Both the position numbers and the translations under genes were made by a program. Of a stretch of DNA of 64,000 nt, positions 50,148-59,646 are shown in pieces. Under the pieces are notes generated by a model that was given only the letters and a program-made list of their open reading frames with translations, had not been told where the DNA came from and did not search any database. The DNA lies in NCBI RefSeq assembly GCF_001687335.1, contig NZ_MAGO01000008.1, forward strand, positions 1 through 64,000, written 5' to 3'. Numbering within the stretch: position 1 is the first letter of the stretch; every line of letters starts with the position of its first letter. This DNA comes from Dissulfuribacter thermophilus. GTDB lineage: Bacteria > Desulfobacterota > Dissulfuribacteria > Dissulfuribacterales > Dissulfuribacteraceae.

Positions 50148-52474
50148 TTTCCCTGTGCACCCCTTTTTAAGTCATTTTTTATTGTAGAAGGAACCTTTTT
50201 CCAAAATTCTTCATTCCCTAGGATTGCCTTTGCCGAATCTCCCCACAAGGATCCCTCCTCAGTGCTGAGTGCCCTAAGCACCCCTGATGCACTATCCAGC
50301 TTTTCCTGTCTCAGGAGACAAAGCGCCATCTTTGCCTGCACATCTGGTTGTTTTGGGTCTAGTTCTAGGAGGAGGTTATAGAACAAAAATGCCTCTTCAT
50401 AGGCCCCCATGTCAAAAGCAGTGTCAGCCCATTGACTCATGAGGCTACGTCTTTCTGAATCATTTAAAAGTGGATCCAATTCCCTAAAGGCATCCCTTGC
50501 AACATCCCACAAGCCTAAATGAACACTGGATTTGATAAAGTCTTGAAGCAAGAGTTTTCTTTCATTGCTCTTTTTAGAATTGCTAAGCCCTTGAGATGAC
50601 AAATTATATGCTTGATCCCAATTCCCCTTATTTTGTTCATATAAGACCTTTAGGTGTAGATATCTGGGATCAGTCTTTCCCTGCGGAAATCTGTCTAGGT
50701 ATGAAATTATCTGTCCTAATCCATTGAAGTCCCCTGTCTCCAACGATGCTTCAGCCCATTTTAAGAGTAGATCGTAGTCTGTCGGGGTATTGCCTCGGCT
50801 AAAAAATGCCTTTCCCATAAAAAGACCTGCCTCATCAGGGCAACCAAGTTCATTCCAGGCCATCCCCACACTAACCAAGTGATTGCGGTCCAAAATGTCA
50901 TTAAATAGATCCCCTTTTGAATAAAAGAAATCTAGGACCACAAGTGGCCTTTCATCCTTCAAAAGCTTTTTAAAATAGCTGTTCAGTGCCTCTTTTCTCA
51001 ATGAGTTAGAAAATCTTTTGACACCCTCATCCCTTGGAAATCTATCCTTAAAGGCTTTTGCCTCTTTAATGGCTGCAACATAATCTCCTTTTTCGTTAAG
51101 AGATTGGATAATACGTTGCCACATTCTCCTTCCATCTTTATAAGATGGAAATTTCTCAAGGAGCTTCTTTGTCTCTAAAAGCGCTTGATCATAGACTCCT
51201 TTTCTAGTCAGGTCCTCTATAATCTTTTTCCATACGGCTTTAGCAGTATCATCAAATCCTGGCATTACATTTTTTAAGGCTCTGTCGTTCAAAACGCTCA
51301 GACAGGCCGTTAGGTTCTCCCTAAGTCTCGTGGAGTTTTTCTCCGCTATCATCCTAGCCCGAATTTTCTTGGAAAGTTCCAAAAATTGCTCCCTTAGCGC
51401 ACCATTGGGACTGTTTTTAAAGAAACGTTTAACTAGTTTAAGTGCTCCGGGCAGATCACCTCTTTCAAATTTTAGCAATGCATACTCAAACTCTACTTCC
51501 TGGGTTATCGAATGCTTTGGAAATTGCCGCAGAATACGATCATAGATCATGGCTGAGGATTCATCCCTATAGCCCTTGTATCTACTCCAAGGAGTGATCT
51601 TTCTTTCTCTTTCTCTTATCTGAGCGAGTCTAAAACGTGAAAACAACGCATAACTGAACTTGGAATAATCCCTTGCACAAAGGGCATAGTATTTTCTTGC
51701 TTTAAGTAGATCCCCAAGCCTTCTATATGCCTCACCAATCTCAAAGAGAACTGCTGCCTGTTTCTCTCTTGACACAGTAAGATTCAAAAAGTGCATCCAG
51801 TAATCAATGGCGCTCTTTTCATCACCCTTTAAAGATGCTAGCCTTGCCTTCAACTCAAGGTACATAGGTACCTTGACAAATACGTTGGGATCAGCCGCCT
51901 CAAGACGCCTTACCTCTCTTTCGATAAAATCTACGTTCTTTTTCTTTTTCAAAGAATCGAGGGCAAGAGCCACCCAAGCTGCCTTGGCAGCAGTGGTGTC
52001 AGGATATTGACGAATGATCTCTTTTAAAAAGGTGTGTTTCTTGTTTATCTTGCCTGTTTCATCATAATAAAGGAGGATTTGTAAAAGGGCCTCATCAGCC
52101 CATTTACTATCTGGAAACTCCTTTGCCACTATTCTCCAGTGGGATATGGCCTCCGGGATAAACCCCACCTGTTTATACGCACTTCCAATGATATAGTAGG
52201 CCTCAGGGACCTCTTTCGCCTGTGGATAATCTACAATGAATCTTTTTAATAGATCTATGATCTGCCACGCTGTCTTTTTAGCAGCAAAAGGCCTTTCCTC
52301 CACCTCTTTCCAATAGATGTTAATGGTAGGGACAATCCTCTTCCAGGCCTCATGTGCCTGCTGTAGCTCTATTGCCGTCATTTTTGCCTGGGAAAGGCCA
52401 GGACACGGCCAATATAAAAAAATCCCCAAAACAATTGCTAATAGGGTCTTTTTAGAAAACTGACTCATGCCCAT
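50144..52474 (-). CDS. Exported TPR-repeat protein in the flagellar operon
   Basis: A 776-residue protein with a signal peptide (TLLAIVLGIFLYWPCPGLSQA) and many TPR-like helical pairs (for example YYIIGSAYKQVGFIPEAISHWRIVAKEFPDSKWADEALLQ and YEEAFLFYNLLLELDPKQPDVQAKMALCLLRQEKLDSA). TPR arrays mediate protein contacts in the periplasm; a role in flagellar assembly is inferred only from the operon. Two start codons are possible (ATG 52474 or 52468); no ribosome-binding site precedes either. Confidence 0.82.
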   Translation of the reverse strand: MGMSQFSKKTLLAIVLGIFLYWPCPGLSQAKMTAIELQQAHEAWKRIVPTINIYWKEVEERPFAAKKTAWQIIDLLKRFIVDYPQAKEVPEAYYIIGSAYKQVGFIPEAISHWRIVAKEFPDSKWADEALLQILLYYDETGKINKKHTFLKEIIRQYPDTTAAKAAWVALALDSLKKKKNVDFIEREVRRLEAADPNVFVKVPMYLELKARLASLKGDEKSAIDYWMHFLNLTVSREKQAAVLFEIGEAYRRLGDLLKARKYYALCARDYSKFSYALFSRFRLAQIRERERKITPWSRYKGYRDESSAMIYDRILRQFPKHSITQEVEFEYALLKFERGDLPGALKLVKRFFKNSPNGALREQFLELSKKIRARMIAEKNSTRLRENLTACLSVLNDRALKNVMPGFDDTAKAVWKKIIEDLTRKGVYDQALLETKKLLEKFPSYKDGRRMWQRIIQSLNEKGDYVAAIKEAKAFKDRFPRDEGVKRFSNSLRKEALNSYFKKLLKDERPLVVLDFFYSKGDLFNDILDRNHLVSVGMAWNELGCPDEAGLFMGKAFFSRGNTPTDYDLLLKWAEASLETGDFNGLGQIISYLDRFPQGKTDPRYLHLKVLYEQNKGNWDQAYNLSSQGLSNSKKSNERKLLLQDFIKSSVHLGLWDVARDAFRELDPLLNDSERRSLMSQWADTAFDMGAYEEAFLFYNLLLELDPKQPDVQAKMALCLLRQEKLDSASGVLRALSTEEGSLWGDSAKAILGNEEFWKKVPSTIKNDLKRGAQGK

Positions 52475-52480
52475 AAAAAC

Positions 52481-52496
52481 AGCAAAAAAGATGCCA
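52481..52496 (-). promoter_or_regulatory. Candidate sigma-54 promoter
   Basis: On the minus strand TGGCAT-CTTTT-TTGCT matches the TGGCAC-N5-TTGCA -24/-12 consensus. The predicted start, about 12 bp past the GC of the -12 box, falls near 52470, between the two possible ATGs of the TPR gene, which would make that mRNA leaderless. The operon encodes a sigma-54 activator, which supports a real promoter. Confidence 0.5.
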
Positions 52497-52549
52497 ACCC
52501 TCTCTCATTCTGAACCTAGGACACACTTGAAACCGTGGGATTGTTTGGG

Positions 52550-52583
52550 TTTTGAGTGTTGAGTTTTGAGTGTTGAGTTGAAG
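52550..52583. repeat. Heptamer array (TTTTGAG/TGTTGAG)
   Basis: Alternating TTTTGAG and TGTTGAG units, the reverse complement of the ACTCAAA/ACTCAAC array at 7706, 21498 and 41231. Confidence 0.75.
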
Positions 52584-52712
52584 AAAAAGCGTCTAGATCT
52601 GAAGCCTTGTCATTTTTTTGACTTAACTAAACCCTCATGTCAATTATTGTTGACACCCCGCAGCATAAAAAAATGCGGGCACGAGCTATATTCGAGGAGC
52701 GGCAAGTTTTTC

Positions 52713-52741
52713 CTCCAACTCAAAACTCAAAATTCTCACTC
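52713..52741. repeat. Heptamer array overlapping the GH57 gene end
   Basis: Two or three ACTCAAA-type units (caactcaaaactcaaaattc). The GH57 gene ends inside them, and its last residues (NFEF) are encoded by repeat units. Confidence 0.65.
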
Positions 52742-55700
52742 AGAGCCTCTGCAAAGATGGGATTTTCCAATTCCATTCTGAGGAGCTTGGCCTCTAGGTC
52801 CCTTTCTTCTGTAAAATTCCAATACATGGAATGAAGCTTCCAAAAACGCTCAAGAGAATTAAAAAAGAGTTCTTTCATATTCTCCACAAAATGACCATTT
52901 GATATGACAAAAGCTATGTCACTGTTCATTGCCTGAAGGGCCTCTCTGGCAGCCTGCTTAACGATCCTTTTTCGAATAGATACTGTTTCGTAAGGTTCTT
53001 CAGATCTAGATTTGAGATCCTGGACCATCGCCTCAAACTCCCTTAAGGCCTCGTGGGCATGCCTGTACATCCAGGAGACTGATCCATACATCCACTTGTC
53101 AAATGTGCCCTTGTCTCCCCAAGACGATGGAGTGATATGCATATCCTGATTCCTAGGATAGCGATTCAAATACGCCGATGGCGTTATTAGTTCTGTCTCA
53201 TTTTGGTCATAATAGAGCTTCTTCAATAGGAAATACAGAAATTCAGGGCCCTCATACCAGTGATGTCCAAATAATTCGGCATCATACATGGCAACAACTA
53301 ACGGCTTTTTCCAAAACCAATTTTGTATGTAATTGAATTTAAAATTCCTTGCCTCCATAAAGTGCTGCGCATGCTGAGCAGCCCGCTCTATGGCCCTGGC
53401 CCTAACATAGGGTTCTTTGTGATCACTGGATCTAGACGTTATCCTATTGTACTTGAGTGGGCCGCCTTTTATATGGAATTCCAGATAATCAGGATCACCT
53501 GGATAACCTTCGTCACCACTCCACACCTGTTTGCCGGTCTCTGGATCACGGGCAAAACAGGCAACATTACTCCCCTTTAAAAAGACCGGGGCATGGGTAC
53601 CAAAGGCGCTCGGTGAATCCCCTATTAACACTGCGTGGGACTCTGAAAAGAAATAGTGAAGTCCTACCTCTTCCAAAACTTGTTCTATTCCTGGGGTATA
53701 GGCACACTCTGGGAGCCATATTCCATTTGGCTTCCTCTCAAAGGTATTTTCATAATCCTTGACTGCAACCTGAATCTGATGCCTCAACCCTTCTGGCGTC
53801 ATTGTATAAAAAGGCAGGAAACCGTGTGTTGCAGCACATGTAGATATCTCAAGATAACCTTGATCCTGAAACTCCTTGAAAGCCCTAGTAAGATCACAGT
53901 TATATCTTAAAAAGCAGTTTCTAACGTCAATAAAACGCTCTAGATGCATCCATGCAGTGTCGTGAAACTGGGGGGCCTGTCGTCTGGTCCTCTCAATCTC
54001 AAGACGGGCAAGACTTATGTGCGCATCCATATAACGCAGGAATTCGTCCTGCAACATGGAACAGCGCATCATGTTGGAAAGGGTTGGCGATATGTCAATT
54101 GATAGCCTAAAGTCCACCCCTTCTTTTCGAAGCCTTTCCATAATCAGCAAGAGTGGGACATAAGTCTCGCGCACTGCTTCATGATACCACTCTTCAGGAA
54201 ACCCTAGAGGATGCCACACCCCTGATGTGCCATATGAAACCCTTCTCCTCAAATATGGCAGATGCGCATGTAAATGGAGTATCAGAAGACCCTTTGAATA
54301 CCTTGGGATATCCATCTTGGAATCAAGCGGCCTCAAGGTTGGGTGATCTATCTTCAACTGCACCTCTTTGAATTCAATTGGAAGGGTCCCAGTATCTTTT
54401 CGCATGGTTTGAACCGGATTTGAAATCGGAGATAAAGAGACTACTTCACCGTAGTTTGAAACTGCAACGATCTCAGCTCGGTATACCTTGTCCGGGTCAA
54501 CGTTCAGATACCAGTTGTCATGAAGCCCGAGGTGAACCTCAACATCCTTGTCTGGATGATGATGCAACTCGCCTGCAAATTCATGATAAATTTTAATATA
54601 TGTCTTTACCTTGCCACATTTTTCCTGTAATGGGGCCAATAATTCTGGAAGACTGTCTTGGTCAATATGCCAATATGCAAAAATCCTGGATTCATCAATT
54701 GGCATCAGTGTAATACGATTTTCTTCAAATGGGACAGAAACGGGATTTGATTCAAGTAGACTCCATAGCTCACCTCGTATCCCTCGCTGCCTCAATACTA
54801 GGGTCGCCTTATAGGTATTTCCACGCTTGAGCCCAGTAAATAGCCAGTCTGATGTGCCTGGAATGATTTCCCTTTCTTCTTCAGGCATCAATTCTATCGA
54901 GTTTCCATTTGAAACTTGAAAAAGCCTTATTGACAAGTATACATCGTCCCAACTGAGCCCTTTGGGATCGAGTATTTCATCGTTAATTCTGGTCCAGTCA
55001 CTGTCTTTAATGCGCCAAAAGGCCCTAAGTTGCACAGTATCCCCTTCCCACACCTCTCTTTTAAGTCTGATGGAACTAAAAATTCCAGGATACCTAAATG
55101 AAGTAGAACAGATACGGCTTTCTCTTGGCCCAGGATCGAATCCAATGGCAACAATTTCTTTTAAAAATCTCTCTCTTCCCTTTTTTCCCTTGGTCCAAAC
55201 CTCGAGCGCCACCTCCTTGAGACTGCCTAAAATTAGAAAGTTGTCTGTAATCCCTGGAGATACATACTCTTCAAGAGGGAATCTAGCCACTTCATCAGGC
55301 CATCTCTTTATGTGAAGGCATACGTCAATGTCCCTTTCCCAATCTAGTCCTGCCTCTACCTTGACCTCATCTTTAAGCCCTTTCCAGTCTATATCCTTCC
55401 AGAAAAGGTGATGACGCCGTTCATTCTCAGAGATCAATGTAACCCCTGGAGTATAATAAAAGGAGGAACGCATTTTCAGGCCAATCTTCTTTTTTGAAAA
55501 CAACTCCACATGGATAAGTGAGGCCGTGTCTGGCAAGATGCACTCAGCACTCAACAGATGAGAGACACGCTTTTCATGGTAAAACTTTCCATCCTCCGCC
55601 CTAAGACGCAAAAATAGATCTTCTTCAAGAAAATTTACCCTATTAAGGACATCAATGTCCCATTGGACTAGAAGAAGGTCACCTGCGGTCTTTAACCTTA

Positions 55701-55746
55701 TAGGTCCGTCGGTCTTCTCAATAGACAAAAAATTACTTTTTAACAT
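52720..55746 (-). CDS. DUF4912 - GH57 protein (alpha-glucan branching/amylase-like)
   Basis: A 1008-residue two-part protein. The first 460 residues carry carbohydrate-binding-like domains including DUF4912 (SRIFAYWHIDQDSLPELLAPL, KVYRAEIVAVSN). The C-terminal part is a GH57/DUF1957 barrel with LHLHAHLPYLRR, the nucleophile region GIWLPECAYTPG and the acid region MYDAELFGHHWYEG. Relatives branch or hydrolyse alpha-1,4-glucans, so a role in glycogen storage is likely; the specificity is not readable. The start is ATG 55746 (AGGTGG upstream); a GTG 12 bases earlier is less likely. It overlaps the HIT gene by 14 bp. Its last codons lie in a heptamer array. Confidence 0.88.
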   Translation of the reverse strand: MLKSNFLSIEKTDGPIRLKTAGDLLLVQWDIDVLNRVNFLEEDLFLRLRAEDGKFYHEKRVSHLLSAECILPDTASLIHVELFSKKKIGLKMRSSFYYTPGVTLISENERRHHLFWKDIDWKGLKDEVKVEAGLDWERDIDVCLHIKRWPDEVARFPLEEYVSPGITDNFLILGSLKEVALEVWTKGKKGRERFLKEIVAIGFDPGPRESRICSTSFRYPGIFSSIRLKREVWEGDTVQLRAFWRIKDSDWTRINDEILDPKGLSWDDVYLSIRLFQVSNGNSIELMPEEEREIIPGTSDWLFTGLKRGNTYKATLVLRQRGIRGELWSLLESNPVSVPFEENRITLMPIDESRIFAYWHIDQDSLPELLAPLQEKCGKVKTYIKIYHEFAGELHHHPDKDVEVHLGLHDNWYLNVDPDKVYRAEIVAVSNYGEVVSLSPISNPVQTMRKDTGTLPIEFKEVQLKIDHPTLRPLDSKMDIPRYSKGLLILHLHAHLPYLRRRVSYGTSGVWHPLGFPEEWYHEAVRETYVPLLLIMERLRKEGVDFRLSIDISPTLSNMMRCSMLQDEFLRYMDAHISLARLEIERTRRQAPQFHDTAWMHLERFIDVRNCFLRYNCDLTRAFKEFQDQGYLEISTCAATHGFLPFYTMTPEGLRHQIQVAVKDYENTFERKPNGIWLPECAYTPGIEQVLEEVGLHYFFSESHAVLIGDSPSAFGTHAPVFLKGSNVACFARDPETGKQVWSGDEGYPGDPDYLEFHIKGGPLKYNRITSRSSDHKEPYVRARAIERAAQHAQHFMEARNFKFNYIQNWFWKKPLVVAMYDAELFGHHWYEGPEFLYFLLKKLYYDQNETELITPSAYLNRYPRNQDMHITPSSWGDKGTFDKWMYGSVSWMYRHAHEALREFEAMVQDLKSRSEEPYETVSIRKRIVKQAAREALQAMNSDIAFVISNGHFVENMKELFFNSLERFWKLHSMYWNFTEERDLEAKLLRMELENPIFAEALSENFEF

Positions 55747-56074
55747 TTTTCCAACCACCTACTAAATGAAGATGTATATGAAATACCAGCTGGCCTCCTC
55801 CTCTTTCCACATTAAAGATAAGCCTATATCCGCTCTCATTAATGCCAAATTTCTTGGAAAGGGTCTTTGCCACAATCGCCATCTTACCCACCAGAGGGGC
55901 ATCCTCCTCTTCCAGGGCATTGATTGTAGGTATGTGCTTTTTGGGAACTATAAGAAGATGAACCGGGGCCTGGGGGTGTATATCCTTGAATGCGACGATT
56001 TCATCGTCTTCATGGACAAACTCTGCCTTGACCTGCCCTGAAATTATCTTACAAAAAATACAATCTCCGGCCAT
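55733..56074 (-). CDS. HIT-family (HINT-like) nucleotide hydrolase
   Basis: A 113-residue protein: DCIFCKIISGQVKAEFVHEDDEIVAFKDIHPQAPVHLLIVPKKHI and the His triad FHIHLH (about 98-103). HINT-type enzymes cleave AMP-linked phosphoramidates and adenylates. Complete at normal length; CxxC (5-8) with His suggests zinc binding. Strong GGAGG at the start. It is translated between the helicase and GH57 genes. Confidence 0.92.
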   Translation of the reverse strand: MAGDCIFCKIISGQVKAEFVHEDDEIVAFKDIHPQAPVHLLIVPKKHIPTINALEEEDAPLVGKMAIVAKTLSKKFGINESGYRLIFNVERGGGQLVFHIHLHLVGGWKNVKK

Positions 56075-56084
56075 GAGGACCTCC

Positions 56085-58226
56085 TCAGATCTTAGAAAGT
56101 TTGGCTACCTGAGTGTTTATTATCTTGGACCCTACCACATCAAAATCAATGGCCACCTTTTCATTATCGATGACCTTAGTTATGGTTCCTGGCCCAAATA
56201 CCTGGTGTCTTACCCTTAATCCGACCCTAAAGCCATTTCCTCCCACTTTTACAGGTTCAGGAGTTGTGAGCTCTTGTTTTCCCGGTGTATTAAAACGCCT
56301 GGATTTGTTCCCCCAAATCTCAAATAGACCTGGCGGAATTTCATCGAGAAATCTTGAGCGCTTTCCAGGGACTACCCCCCCGCCGGAGACATTCACTAGT
56401 CTTGGAGCCACAAAATACAGGACATCTTTTGCCCTAGTCGCAGCCACGTAAAAGAGCCTTCTTTCTTCTTCGAGGTCCTCATCTCTTTCCAAGGCCATAG
56501 GAGACGGGAAACGGCCTTCCACTAGGGAGATAATAAATACCACCTTCCACTCCAAGCCCTTGGCAGAATGAATAGTGCTCAGACAAACTGCATCGCCCTT
56601 ACCATAGGTCTCTTCCTCATCAGGCGGATCAAGGGCTACCTCAGTCAAAAATTCTCCTGGATCTTCAAATGCCCCTGCAATGAGTGAAAGCTCGTTTAAT
56701 TCCTGCAGTCGTCTTGGATAATCGTCCGGGAACCTATCTGTAAGATAGGGTTCATATATAGATGTGAGCCCTTTTAGTAGATCGCTTAAACCAAGATCCT
56801 TTTCCTTTATTGCTAAAAGCCTATGAACAAGTTCTTTAAGAGGCTGATGCCACTTTGCCTTCGTTTTAAATTCGGCAACTGCCTTTAGGGGGTCATCTAC
56901 CTTTATCATAGCCTCATATATCCTCTGAACCCCCTTTTCTCCAAGCCCTGGAATCAGGGTAAATACCCTCAATACAGACAGCCTGTCCACTGGATTCAAA
57001 ATGATTCTCAAAAACGCCAGGAGGTCTTTTATATGTGCGCCCTCAAGGAGTTTGAGTCCTCCTCGCTTCACATATTTGATCCCGTACCTATTTAATAGCC
57101 CCTCTAACTGAAAGGAATGAAAACTGGCCCTAAAGAGAACGGCAATTTCCGAAGGCTCCACCCCTTTTAAAATGAAATCCTTTATGCGGCTTACTACGAA
57201 TTCTGCCTGATCATTTTCATCCAGGGCCTCGTAAAAAAGTGGCTTTCTACCACCAGATCTTACTGCAACCAGCCGTTTTGCAAATTTTTCCTGGGCATTT
57301 GCAATTATTGCATTGGTGCAATCCAAATTGGGCTGGTGAGTCCTATAATTCTTTTCGAGTTTTATTATTCGTGTCCCAGGAAAAAGCTCTGGAAATTCAA
57401 GAATATTCTTGAAATTTGCACCTCTAAAGGAATAAATACTCTGAGCATCATCGCCCACAGCCATTACGTTATCGTGGGTGTAGGCCATAAGGCGTACGAG
57501 TTCGGCCTGTACCCTATTGGTGTCTTGGTATTCATCCACCATTATAAAATTGAATCTTCGAGAGACTGCCTCTTGGATCTCTGGGTAATTTTTCAAAATC
57601 GTCTTCCAGTTAATCAAAAGGTCATCGTAATCCATTAGGGCATGGCGCCTTTTGTACTTCTGGTAGGCATCAAAGAGTGCTTCAAGGATTGGGGCTAGGT
57701 GAGTGAGATGTGCATATCCCCGTTTTAGCACCCAGAGACAGTCTTTCATGCAGTTTCTCTTTTTCGAATAGATCGATGCAAGGGCACTCTTTTTTGGAAA
57801 TCGTGCCGTCTCCTTTTTCAAACCCAATTCCTCGGCCAATAGACCAAGGATGTCCTCAATATCACGTCTGTCAAGTACTGTAAAATTAGATGGATAATCT
57901 AATACCCTGCAATATGTCCTGAGCTGCGAATAACAAAATGAATGAAACGTGCCTCCGCTCACTAGATGTGATTTGGGCCCAACGAGTTCACTGGCCCTTT
58001 TTAACATTTCATGAGCGGCCTTCCTGGTAAATGTCAGTAAAAGAATGGACTCAGGGTCTACTCCTTCTTCAATTAGACGAGCTACTCTGTAGACCAGGGT
58101 CCTAGTCTTTCCGCTGCCGGCACCGGCAATCACAAGTACTGGTCCATAGAGCGTATTTACTGCCTCAAATTGTTCTGGATTTAGGTGCTCGTTAAAATCT
58201 ATTTGGCTCAAATCCTTAATACCCAT
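56085..58226 (-). CDS. UvrD/PcrA/Rep-type DNA helicase
   Basis: A 713-residue SF1A 3'-5' helicase. Motif I AGAGSGKT, Ia TFTRKAA, II VDEYQDTN, III VGDDAQSIYSFRGA, IV LEKNYRTH, V LSTIHSAKGLEWKVVF and VI RRLFYVAATRAKD are all present, followed by a Tudor-like tail (GLRVRHQVFGPGTI) typical of PcrA/UvrD. It works in repair or replication restart. It overlaps the kinase gene upstream by 11 bp. Confidence 0.94.
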   Translation of the reverse strand: MGIKDLSQIDFNEHLNPEQFEAVNTLYGPVLVIAGAGSGKTRTLVYRVARLIEEGVDPESILLLTFTRKAAHEMLKRASELVGPKSHLVSGGTFHSFCYSQLRTYCRVLDYPSNFTVLDRRDIEDILGLLAEELGLKKETARFPKKSALASIYSKKRNCMKDCLWVLKRGYAHLTHLAPILEALFDAYQKYKRRHALMDYDDLLINWKTILKNYPEIQEAVSRRFNFIMVDEYQDTNRVQAELVRLMAYTHDNVMAVGDDAQSIYSFRGANFKNILEFPELFPGTRIIKLEKNYRTHQPNLDCTNAIIANAQEKFAKRLVAVRSGGRKPLFYEALDENDQAEFVVSRIKDFILKGVEPSEIAVLFRASFHSFQLEGLLNRYGIKYVKRGGLKLLEGAHIKDLLAFLRIILNPVDRLSVLRVFTLIPGLGEKGVQRIYEAMIKVDDPLKAVAEFKTKAKWHQPLKELVHRLLAIKEKDLGLSDLLKGLTSIYEPYLTDRFPDDYPRRLQELNELSLIAGAFEDPGEFLTEVALDPPDEEETYGKGDAVCLSTIHSAKGLEWKVVFIISLVEGRFPSPMALERDEDLEEERRLFYVAATRAKDVLYFVAPRLVNVSGGGVVPGKRSRFLDEIPPGLFEIWGNKSRRFNTPGKQELTTPEPVKVGGNGFRVGLRVRHQVFGPGTITKVIDNEKVAIDFDVVGSKIINTQVAKLSKI

Positions 58227-59646
58227 CTAATTGACAACCACCCATTTCCTTAATAGCCATGTGAAGGGGTAATATGAAATAGAAATTGTTTCCCAACTTG
58301 ACTGGTTCGTAACCAACAACACCACCATGAACCTCAATTACTTTTTTCACAAAATGAAGACCATGGCCCACGCCTCTTGTCTCTTTTTGGGCATCAGGAG
58401 TCCTAAATCCCTCGTCAAAAATGTGTGAGGCATATTCTGGAGGTATGTGGGGACCAGTTGTAAAGACATTAAATTTGATCCCGGATTTCCCAGGACCAAA
58501 GAAGTCATTTATGATCTCCCTACCATAAGCGATAAATTTGACTGGTTGTCCCTGCTCATTGAGGACTTCCTTACAATACTTTTCCGCATTGGAAAAAAGA
58601 TTTGCGTATACCTGTGATATAAGCCCAACATCCACCATTAAGGGTATGTCTTCTTCCTCTGGTATACCTCCCATAAGATCATCGATCCTAATACCACGCC
58701 TCTCAAGGCGGGCACGATAACGTTCCAGTTGAGGATCGATAACCTCTTTTTTGAATCTACACATACGGCGTCTTAAAACCAAGTGTCCCTTTTCAAAGTG
58801 GTCTCGTCTCAGCAAACTCTCTAAAAAGAGACTGGTATTTTGATAGTGTTTTTCTAGTTCTTGATACTGGGCCAAGAGATCATTATACAGGGCGAGCATA
58901 CGTTTTTCTGCTGACTCGAGTTCCTTCACATGAGGACAACCTTTTTGCCTGTGCTCATCAATCTTTCCCTTTAAGATTGCATGAATATCCTTTGCCTCTT
59001 TCAATTTCTTATTAAAGCTATTCAAAAAGACCTTGTAACGCATGTTTGGGACCAAAACATTGTGCTCTATGTCTGCTACAAGGGTATTGACGAACTTAAT
59101 GTGTTCTACGTTCTGCTTTACAATGAGTTTATAGTGTAGATTGTATCCAATTCTATTGGCATACTTTTCAAAAAAGAGTTTGTCTTTTTCATCTAGCCTA
59201 GAGAGAGGAAACACCTCAAACATCCCTATTACGTCTTTCGCCTTCTGGATGGGATGCTGTACAAAAAGTCGTCTGTTTCCCTTAATGGGTGCCACAAAAG
59301 AATCATTTATCTCATAGGAGTGATCCCTAATCTCGATCCCCTTTGGAACAGGCATCCCACAAATCTCCAAACCATTCATTGAATCACAAATGACTTCAAG
59401 CATACCAGAATCAGGGGAAACAAGATAAAGGCAGGTATCTACACCCAAAAATTCTTTGGGCACAAACACAGAGACCCTGTAAAAATTCTCCAAGGTCTCA
59501 AATTCCTGTGCAAGATCAAAAAATGCCCTAAGCGCCCGGCCTTGAGTCTGAGTAAAATTATATCGTGCATAATCTTCTTTTTTCTTGCGAATACGAGCAA
59601 GAACTGTAGCAAGACTCGGCGGATCTGTTGGGCAATATATGCTCAT
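58216..59646 (-). CDS. Atypical sensor histidine kinase
   Basis: A 476-residue cytosolic protein without membrane helices. The N-terminal 170 residues look like a GAF/PAS-type sensing module (VFVPKEFLGVDTCLYLV ... FVQHPIQKAKDVIGMFEV); a helical hairpin with DIEHNVLVPN may be the phospho-acceptor region (His in a non-classical setting); the C-terminal HATPase domain has YANLFSNAEKYC (N box) and RGVGHGLHFVKKVIEVHGG. There is no response regulator gene next door. It overlaps the cobA-hemD gene by 4 bp. Confidence 0.8.
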   Translation of the reverse strand: MSIYCPTDPPSLATVLARIRKKKEDYARYNFTQTQGRALRAFFDLAQEFETLENFYRVSVFVPKEFLGVDTCLYLVSPDSGMLEVICDSMNGLEICGMPVPKGIEIRDHSYEINDSFVAPIKGNRRLFVQHPIQKAKDVIGMFEVFPLSRLDEKDKLFFEKYANRIGYNLHYKLIVKQNVEHIKFVNTLVADIEHNVLVPNMRYKVFLNSFNKKLKEAKDIHAILKGKIDEHRQKGCPHVKELESAEKRMLALYNDLLAQYQELEKHYQNTSLFLESLLRRDHFEKGHLVLRRRMCRFKKEVIDPQLERYRARLERRGIRIDDLMGGIPEEEDIPLMVDVGLISQVYANLFSNAEKYCKEVLNEQGQPVKFIAYGREIINDFFGPGKSGIKFNVFTTGPHIPPEYASHIFDEGFRTPDAQKETRGVGHGLHFVKKVIEVHGGVVGYEPVKLGNNFYFILPLHMAIKEMGGCQLDGY

